58,157 bases of DNA from positions 1 through 58,157 of the forward strand of contig NZ_JAUSPS010000006.1 of assembly GCF_030652775.1 (NCBI RefSeq), given 5' to 3'. This DNA is from Acetobacterium sp. (GTDB lineage Bacteria > Bacillota > Clostridia > Eubacteriales > Eubacteriaceae). Below the pieces are notes generated by a model. It was not told where the DNA came from, did no database searches, and was given only the letters and a program-made list of their open reading frames with translations. Below, in pieces: positions 53,640-58,157 of this stretch (positions are counted from its first letter, which is position 1; each line of letters opens with the position of its first letter). The position numbers were made by a program, and so were the translations under genes.

Positions 53640-56066
53640 ATGAAACCATCAGAACGCCTTGAAGAAATTGAGAATTTTAAATCTGCATATATCAAAAAGA
53701 TTGAAGAAGTCTCCGGTGAATATCTGGCTGAGTCATCCCTACTGAATCAATATGAAGCTTTAGCTGAAATTGTTATGGACAAAATAGCGTCCCAATGGGC
53801 TAAAACAAGATCTCAATACGATGAGATCCCGCACAAGCGGGTCTATCTTTTTTCGATTGAATTTTTAATTGGGCGGCTGCTGAAATCCTATGTCAACAGC
53901 CTGGATATGGAAGAAATTGTCAAAACTGCCATGACTGAATTAGGCCTGGATTATGAGACCATTCTCAACCAGGAAACCGATCCGGGTTTGGGAAATGGTG
54001 GCTTAGGTCGACTAATGGCCTGTTTTTTAGAATCCTCTGCCACCCTGGGTTTACCCTTCCATGGCAATGGTATCCATTATAAACATGGTCTCTTTGAGCA
54101 GAAAATAATCAATGGCGAACAGGTTGAAGTCGCTGACAATTGGTTGCGAAATGGCTATCCCTTTGAAATAAGAAAACCCAATGAATCCGTTATTGTTAAA
54201 TTTTATGGAAATCTTCGTTCTGAGAAAATCAATGGTGTACTGACCTTTGTTTATGAGGATTATGAACCGATTCTGGCGGTTCCCTACGATATCCCCTTAA
54301 AAGGTTACCATAATAATACGGTAAACTCCCTGAGACTTTGGAGTGCCGAGCCGATTGAGGAATTTGATCTGCCCAGTTTCAATGAGGGACAGTTTCTCGA
54401 TGCCGTCCGGCATAAATCCGAGGCTGAAGCGATTACTCAAATTTTATACCCCAACGATAATAAGTTTGACGGCAAGAAACTGCGTTTGAAGCAGGAGTAT
54501 TTTTTTGTCTGTGCCGGATTAAAGCGAATGATCACACGATTTAAGCGCTATAACAACGACTGTCTCGATGAGTTTGCCGACAAAATTTGTATCCACATCA
54601 ATGATACGCATCCCGCTCTGTGCGGACCCGAAATGATGCGAATTTTTATGGATGAAGAAGGTTTAAGTTGGGACGATGCCTGGAAGATTACTGTCAACTC
54701 CTTGACTTTTACCAATCATACCGTACTGCCGGAAGCGCTGGAAAAATGGCCAGTTGATATGATGAAATTTCTACTCCCACGGGTCTATATGATTATCGAA
54801 GAAATTAACCGCCAATTCCAGGAAGATTTGAGGATAAAATCCGGACTCAATGAATTGCAAATCAGCTCATTATCGATCATTCAAGATGATCAAATCAATA
54901 TGGCTAATTTGGCTATTGTCTGCTGCCACTCCGTTAACGGTGTTGCTGAATTGCACAGCAAAATTTTAAAAGAGGAAACCTTCAATGGCTATTATAAGCT
55001 ATTCCCCGAACGTTTTCATTCGGTCACTAACGGAGTTACTCCCCGTCGCTTTCTGATTAACAGTAATACCGGTCTAAGGGATTTGATTACCGAATCCATT
55101 GGTACCGACTGGATCAACAATCTTTTTGACCTTGAAAAACTAATGGTCTTTAAAAGTGATGCTCCGTTTTTTGATCGCTTCAATCAGATCAAATTGGATA
55201 ATAAAAACCATTTAGCAAATTATATTAAGGAGCATCATCATATCTCGGTAAATCCGGAATCCATTTTTGACATTCAGGTCAAGCGCATTCATGAATACAA
55301 ACGACAGCTCCTGAACGCCTTGCAAATTCTCCATTTGTATAATCATTTGAAAGCAAACCCCCATATCGAAATAGTCCCCCGAACCTTTATCTTTGCCGGT
55401 AAAGCGGCACCGGGATACTATTTTGCCAAAGAAGTCATTAAGTTGATTAATTTTATTGCCGATCTTGTCAATAATGACAAAGATATTCGTGATCAGATTA
55501 AAGTAGTTTTTCTGGCGAACTTTAATGTATCTCTGGGTGAGATCATCTATCCAGCCGCCAATATTTCCGAACAGATCTCAACCGCCGGTAAAGAAGCCTC
55601 CGGTACTGGCAATATGAAATTTATGATGAATGGCGCCATTACTCTGGGTACCATGGATGGTGCTAATATTGAAATCCATCAAGCAGTTGGGGAGAGCAAT
55701 ATCATTACATTTGGATTATCCTCTGATGAGGTCTCTCATTTTGAAAAGCATGGTGGTTACAGCTCTGTTCAGATTTATGAAAATGATCATCGCATTCAGA
55801 AAATTATGCATCAACTCATTGATGGCACCTTTGGCCACTTAACTAATTTTCAAAGTGTTTATGATTCCCTGCTTTTGTATAATGACACCTACTTTGTATT
55901 AAAAGACTTTGATGATTATACAAAAGCTCAGCATCGTATCAATGATCTCTTTAAAGACAAAAACAAATGGTTTGAAATGTCGCTTAGCAACGTGGCTTAC
56001 TCCGGTCTTTTTTCCAGCGATCGCGCGATTCTGGAATATCAAAAAAATATTTGGAAGACACTGTAG
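53640..56066 (+). CDS. Glycogen/starch/alpha-glucan phosphorylase (copy 2)
   Basis: An 808-residue paralog of copy 1 with the same length and the same motifs (NGGLGRLMACFLES, HINDTHPALCGPEMMR, GTGNMKFMMNG with the PLP lysine). The open frame extends 15 codons upstream, but the ATG at 53640 follows GAAAGGAAGAGCT, giving an N-terminus parallel to copy 1. It has its own promoter candidate and terminator, so expression is probably uncoupled from the main glycogen transcript. Divergence is greatest in the N-terminal 20 residues and around the middle (region after EEINRQFQEDL). Confidence 0.94.
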   Translation: MKPSERLEEIENFKSAYIKKIEEVSGEYLAESSLLNQYEALAEIVMDKIASQWAKTRSQYDEIPHKRVYLFSIEFLIGRLLKSYVNSLDMEEIVKTAMTELGLDYETILNQETDPGLGNGGLGRLMACFLESSATLGLPFHGNGIHYKHGLFEQKIINGEQVEVADNWLRNGYPFEIRKPNESVIVKFYGNLRSEKINGVLTFVYEDYEPILAVPYDIPLKGYHNNTVNSLRLWSAEPIEEFDLPSFNEGQFLDAVRHKSEAEAITQILYPNDNKFDGKKLRLKQEYFFVCAGLKRMITRFKRYNNDCLDEFADKICIHINDTHPALCGPEMMRIFMDEEGLSWDDAWKITVNSLTFTNHTVLPEALEKWPVDMMKFLLPRVYMIIEEINRQFQEDLRIKSGLNELQISSLSIIQDDQINMANLAIVCCHSVNGVAELHSKILKEETFNGYYKLFPERFHSVTNGVTPRRFLINSNTGLRDLITESIGTDWINNLFDLEKLMVFKSDAPFFDRFNQIKLDNKNHLANYIKEHHHISVNPESIFDIQVKRIHEYKRQLLNALQILHLYNHLKANPHIEIVPRTFIFAGKAAPGYYFAKEVIKLINFIADLVNNDKDIRDQIKVVFLANFNVSLGEIIYPAANISEQISTAGKEASGTGNMKFMMNGAITLGTMDGANIEIHQAVGESNIITFGLSSDEVSHFEKHGGYSSVQIYENDHRIQKIMHQLIDGTFGHLTNFQSVYDSLLLYNDTYFVLKDFDDYTKAQHRINDLFKDKNKWFEMSLSNVAYSGLFSSDRAILEYQKNIWKTL

Positions 56067-56096
56067 ATTAGTCACCCTCCTTTCCCCCCTTTATTT

Positions 56097-56138
56097 GGAA
56101 AGCCAACCTGAGTTCAACCGGGTTGGCTTTCCTTATTG
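56097..56138 (+). terminator. Terminator of the second phosphorylase gene
   Basis: A perfect 12-bp stem (56097-56108 with 56121-56132) has a 12-base loop followed by TTATTG. Confidence 0.75.
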
Positions 56139-56280
56139 CACGGGAAGTGAGAGAACATTAAAATAAAGGAACACCTAATTAAGCTGATGCGAAAAAAATA
56201 TTAGAACTATTATGTCACAAGCCATGATTAACAATTGTCTAATTTAGTATAGTGCAAAATTACATAGAATGGAGATTAGT

Positions 56281-57135
56281 ATGAATAACAAAACAGATGA
56301 AACAAATGAGAAAATTGAACAGGCTCTTAATGGCGACAAGCAGGCATTGGAACTCCTGCTCGGAAGTGTGCAGGACATGGTGTATAATTTGTCATTACGG
56401 ATGCTCGGCAGTCCCCATGATGCCGAGGATGCCACCCAGGAAATCTTAATCAAGACAATGACGGGCTTGTCCTCTTTCCGGAAAGAAAGTGCGTTTTCTA
56501 CTTGGGTGTATCGCATCGCAACCAATTACCTGCTGAATTACAAAAAGTCTTTTTTTGCAAAACAACCGCCACTTAGCTTTGAGTTTTATGGGGCAGACAT
56601 TGAGGCCGGATTTTTGAAAAATAATCCGAGTATGATGAATGGCGTAGATGAGGAAATTTTGACCCATGAGCTTAAAATGTCCTGCACTAACGTCATGCTC
56701 CAGTGTTTTGACCCGGAAAGTCGTCTGATCTATGTCCTGGGCATCATGTTTAAAGTTGACAGCAAGGTTTGCGGCGAGATTCTGGGAATTAGCCCGGAAG
56801 CATACCGCCAGCGTTTATCCCGGATTCGTCAAAAAATGGCTGGTTTTCTGAAGCAGTATTGTGGTCTTGCATCACCAGAAAAATGCAACTGTCAAAAGCG
56901 GATCAGCTATGCCATAACAAACCACCGCTTAAATCCAGCCAATTTAGAGTACCATCAACTTGAAAAAGTAGATGAAGTTGTTGCGTTAGATTATTTGGCG
57001 GCTATGGAAGAAATGGATACAGAATCGGCAATCTTTGCCAAATTGCCCAGCTATCATTCTCCCAAGACTACCAAGGATTTTCTGCAAAATATACTGTTCT
57101 CTGAAAACATGGCGACCATCATGGGTCAGGCGTAA
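56281..57135 (+). CDS. ECF-like RNA polymerase sigma factor with cysteine-rich C-terminal extension
   Basis: A 284-residue sigma-70-family factor. Region 2 spans about 27-95, with RMLGSPHDAEDATQEILIK and FRKESAFSTWVYRIATNYLL. Region 4 spans about 130-190, with CGEILGISPEAYRQRLSRIRQKM as the helix-turn-helix. Typical ECF factors end near residue 180-190. This one continues about 95 residues, starting with a cysteine patch CGLASPEKCNC (C194, C202, C204). The ATG at 56281 is 7 bases after GGAG; the ATG at 56269 lacks a site. No anti-sigma factor follows, only a zinc-ribbon gene. The extension may sense redox state or metal, but that is inference. Confidence 0.85.
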   Translation: MNNKTDETNEKIEQALNGDKQALELLLGSVQDMVYNLSLRMLGSPHDAEDATQEILIKTMTGLSSFRKESAFSTWVYRIATNYLLNYKKSFFAKQPPLSFEFYGADIEAGFLKNNPSMMNGVDEEILTHELKMSCTNVMLQCFDPESRLIYVLGIMFKVDSKVCGEILGISPEAYRQRLSRIRQKMAGFLKQYCGLASPEKCNCQKRISYAITNHRLNPANLEYHQLEKVDEVVALDYLAAMEEMDTESAIFAKLPSYHSPKTTKDFLQNILFSENMATIMGQA

Positions 57136-57147
57136 CGGAACACCGTT

Positions 57148-57504
57148 ATGGCAAGAATACCAGCATATAAAGAGTTGATAAATACACGACTGGCCAATAC
57201 TTACGGTGGCTGGATCTATTGTGAGGGTTGCAACAAGACGATTGGTTATCTGTGCTATGTTACTTATGACCTTTTTCGGTTCGACTATCAGTGCAAATGC
57301 GGAAACTGCGGAAGTGTCCATCTCGTATTTGAGCGTCAAAGTACGGAGCAAACCAGTAGTGAACAATCATTGATTACCATAAAGAATCGTCTATGTTGTC
57401 CTGAAGACAAATCCCCGTTGGCAACAATTCTGGAAAAGAATCTTGATTCATATAAATATGAAATCAGCTGTAAAGTCTGTAATACAAAATATCAGGTAGA
57501 ATAA
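57148..57504 (+). CDS. Small double zinc-ribbon protein, function unknown
   Basis: A 118-residue protein I do not recognise. It has two potential metal sites: CEGC (C25, C28) with CKCGNC (C49, C51, C54), and CC (C83, C84) with CKVC (C108, C111). Extra cysteine C36 lies between. There is no signal peptide or membrane segment. It starts 13 bases after the sigma-factor gene in the same direction with only a weak GGA site, so it is probably cotranscribed and could modulate the sigma factor or RNA polymerase. Confidence 0.6.
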   Translation: MARIPAYKELINTRLANTYGGWIYCEGCNKTIGYLCYVTYDLFRFDYQCKCGNCGSVHLVFERQSTEQTSSEQSLITIKNRLCCPEDKSPLATILEKNLDSYKYEISCKVCNTKYQVE

Positions 57505-57525
57505 GCTTAACAAAAATATTATAAT

Positions 57526-57566
57526 ACAGGTAATTGCGACACGGCAATTGCCTGTATGTTTTGTTT
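57526..57566 (+). terminator. Terminator of the sigma/zinc-ribbon operon
   Basis: A 12-bp stem with one G-U pair (57526-57537 with 57544-57555) has a 6-base loop followed by ATGTTTTGTTT, 22 bases after the stop codon. Confidence 0.8.
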
Positions 57567-57663
57567 GAAATTACTGAAACGGCTAGCGCTAAGCGTCTAG
57601 TCAAAGATGGCGATACTATCTTGGAAAATACATTTATCTCCAATCTAAAAATTACTACCGTTG

Positions 57664-57736
57664 AATGAAGCCGTGCAACTCCGTCTCCGTTTCACTACGC
57701 CTACGTTTGGGGCTTCGCCCCATAAAAAAATAGATT
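57664..57736. repeat. Direct repeat, copy 1, with GGGGCTTCGCCCC hairpin
   Basis: This 73-base unit begins AATGAAGCCGTGC, contains AACTCCGTCTCCG, a C/G-rich part and the hairpin at 57709-57721, and ends in ATAGATT. It is nearly repeated at 57871-57942. Most differences are transitions within the GC-rich middle. A further degenerate piece (CTCCGCTGCGCTGC and following, 57814-57837) lies between the two. Confidence 0.85.
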
Positions 57737-57870
57737 GGAACATTGATTTTCAAGTGAACTTGAATCAATCGCTTAACTTCACTGCCGTTGTACTCACTCA
57801 TGCGGCACTTCGGCTCCGCTGCGCTGCACCTACGTTGCGTCAGTCGCCAGATGGCTCCTTCCTGCCGTGA

Positions 57871-57942
57871 AATGAAGCCGTGCAACTCCGTCTCCGCTGC
57901 GCTGCGCCTGCGTTTGGGGCTTCGCCCCATAAAAAATAGATT
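57871..57942. repeat. Direct repeat, copy 2, joined to a long hairpin
   Basis: The 72-base unit matches copy 1 at most positions and carries its own GGGGCTTCGCCCC hairpin at 57916-57928. Its first 13 bases (57871-57883) recur inverted at 57996-58008, and its last 12 bases are the outer part of the perfect stem 57931-57995. Confidence 0.85.
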
Positions 57943-57995
57943 CATAATGAAAGATATTAAGTATCCTTATATCTTTCATTATGAATCTATTTTTT
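57931..57995. terminator. Long perfect hairpin, probable rRNA operon terminator
   Basis: Positions 57931-57957 and 57969-57995 are exact reverse complements: a 27-bp stem with an 11-base loop and A6/T6 at its base. On the minus strand it follows the 5S rRNA by about 20 bases and is followed by ATGGGG, the T-run being part of the stem. It would stop rRNA transcription, and being symmetrical would also stop plus-strand transcripts. Confidence 0.6.
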
Positions 57996-58016
57996 GCACG
58001 GCTTCATTAAAAAAAG

Positions 58017-58131
58017 TCCCGCAATGTCCTATCCTCCCAGGCAGTTGCCCACCAAGTACTTTCGGCGCTGGAAGACTTTACTTCTGTGTTCGGTATGGGA
58101 ACAGGTGTGGCCCTTCCGCCATCATTACGGA
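58017..58131 (-). rRNA. rrf: 5S ribosomal RNA
   Basis: Read on the minus strand, the 115-base segment carries the conserved 5S core CACACCTGTTCCCATACCGA, then ACAGAAGTAAAG, CGCCGAAAGTACTTGGTGGG and CTGCCTGGGAGGATAGGAC. The termini UCCGUAAUG and CAUUGCGGG pair as helix I, which fixes both ends to within a base or two. A T7 run follows the 3' end directly. 23S should lie to the right, beyond the window. Confidence 0.95.
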
Positions 58132-58157
58132 ACTAGTTAGACTAGTTAATACTATTA

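Noticed and set aside
57655-57945. 96-codon minus-strand open frame with two copies of a MGRSPKRRRS-like motif
   Set aside because: The internal repetition is simply the DNA repeat translated; there is no ribosome binding site, and the basic peptide is an artefact of the repeat.
58132-58157. TAGTTAGACTAGTTAATA repeats at the right edge as a possible tRNA or attachment site
   Set aside because: The remaining bases are only the 23S-5S spacer side of the rRNA operon and form no tRNA-like fold.

Overview
The window reads as chromosome from a low-to-moderate G+C, Gram-positive-type anaerobe of the Clostridia. An acetogen of the Eubacteriaceae (Acetobacterium-like) is my best guess, inferred from gene content and style rather than from a marker gene. 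Supporting signs are strong AGGAGG-type ribosome binding sites, frequent TTG and GTG starts, a split transketolase, a two-subunit [4Fe-4S] serine dehydratase, a two-subunit glycine decarboxylase, a GlgC/GlgD pair, CarD, YacL and DUF1934 genes, and a tandem glycine riboswitch. Only a 5S rRNA gene at the right edge marks an rRNA operon; 16S and 23S lie outside.

Layout. 1-1124 (minus): end of a lantibiotic-immunity-like ABC exporter. 1439-3406: gdhA and a divergent Lrp/AsnC regulator sharing a promoter region with a perfect inverted repeat. 3530-11745 (minus): a glycine/serine operon in the order gcvH, gcvT::SHMT fusion, gcvPA, gcvPB, sdaAB, sdaAA. It is led by a strong promoter, a tandem glycine riboswitch and an intrinsic terminator. 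11928-16337 (plus): a 1469-residue secreted ChW/YDG-repeat protein. 16473-18595 (minus): a WYL regulator and two GyrI-like proteins. 18667-21390 (minus): a MoxR AAA+ ATPase and VWA protein pair. 21691-22290: a nitroreductase. 22467-26595 (minus): ispF, mtnN, alr and split transketolase. 26950-35368 (minus): housekeeping genes (tcdA, argS, DUF1934, ddl, DUF523, a hexapeptide protein, an RsmF-like methyltransferase, yacL, carD). 35482-41505: tex, degV, an AIM24-family gene and aconitase. 41716-43415 (plus): tandem YihY/BrkB membrane proteins. 43559-56066 (plus): a complete glycogen locus, glgB-glgP-glgC-glgD-glgA-GH13 and a second glgP. 56281-57504 (plus): an ECF-like sigma factor with a cysteine-rich tail followed by a zinc-ribbon protein. 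57505-58157: repeats, a long perfect hairpin and 5S rRNA.

How the genes work together. The glycine operon encodes nearly all of a route linking glycine, methylene-tetrahydrofolate, serine and pyruvate; dihydrolipoyl dehydrogenase and lipoylation genes are not in the window. Fusing the T-protein to a divergent serine hydroxymethyltransferase places the enzyme that makes (or uses) methylene-THF on the same chain as the enzyme that uses (or makes) it. The glycogen locus holds synthesis (GlgC/D/A/B) and breakdown (two GlgP, one GH13) in one direction.

Most interesting points: the GcvT-SHMT fusion, the repeat/hairpin element beside the rRNA operon, the sigma/zinc-ribbon pair, the MoxR/VWA pair with an altered Walker A, and a 12-bp tandem repeat made of Shine-Dalgarno-like units. 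All functions are inferred by reading protein motifs; no database search was run.
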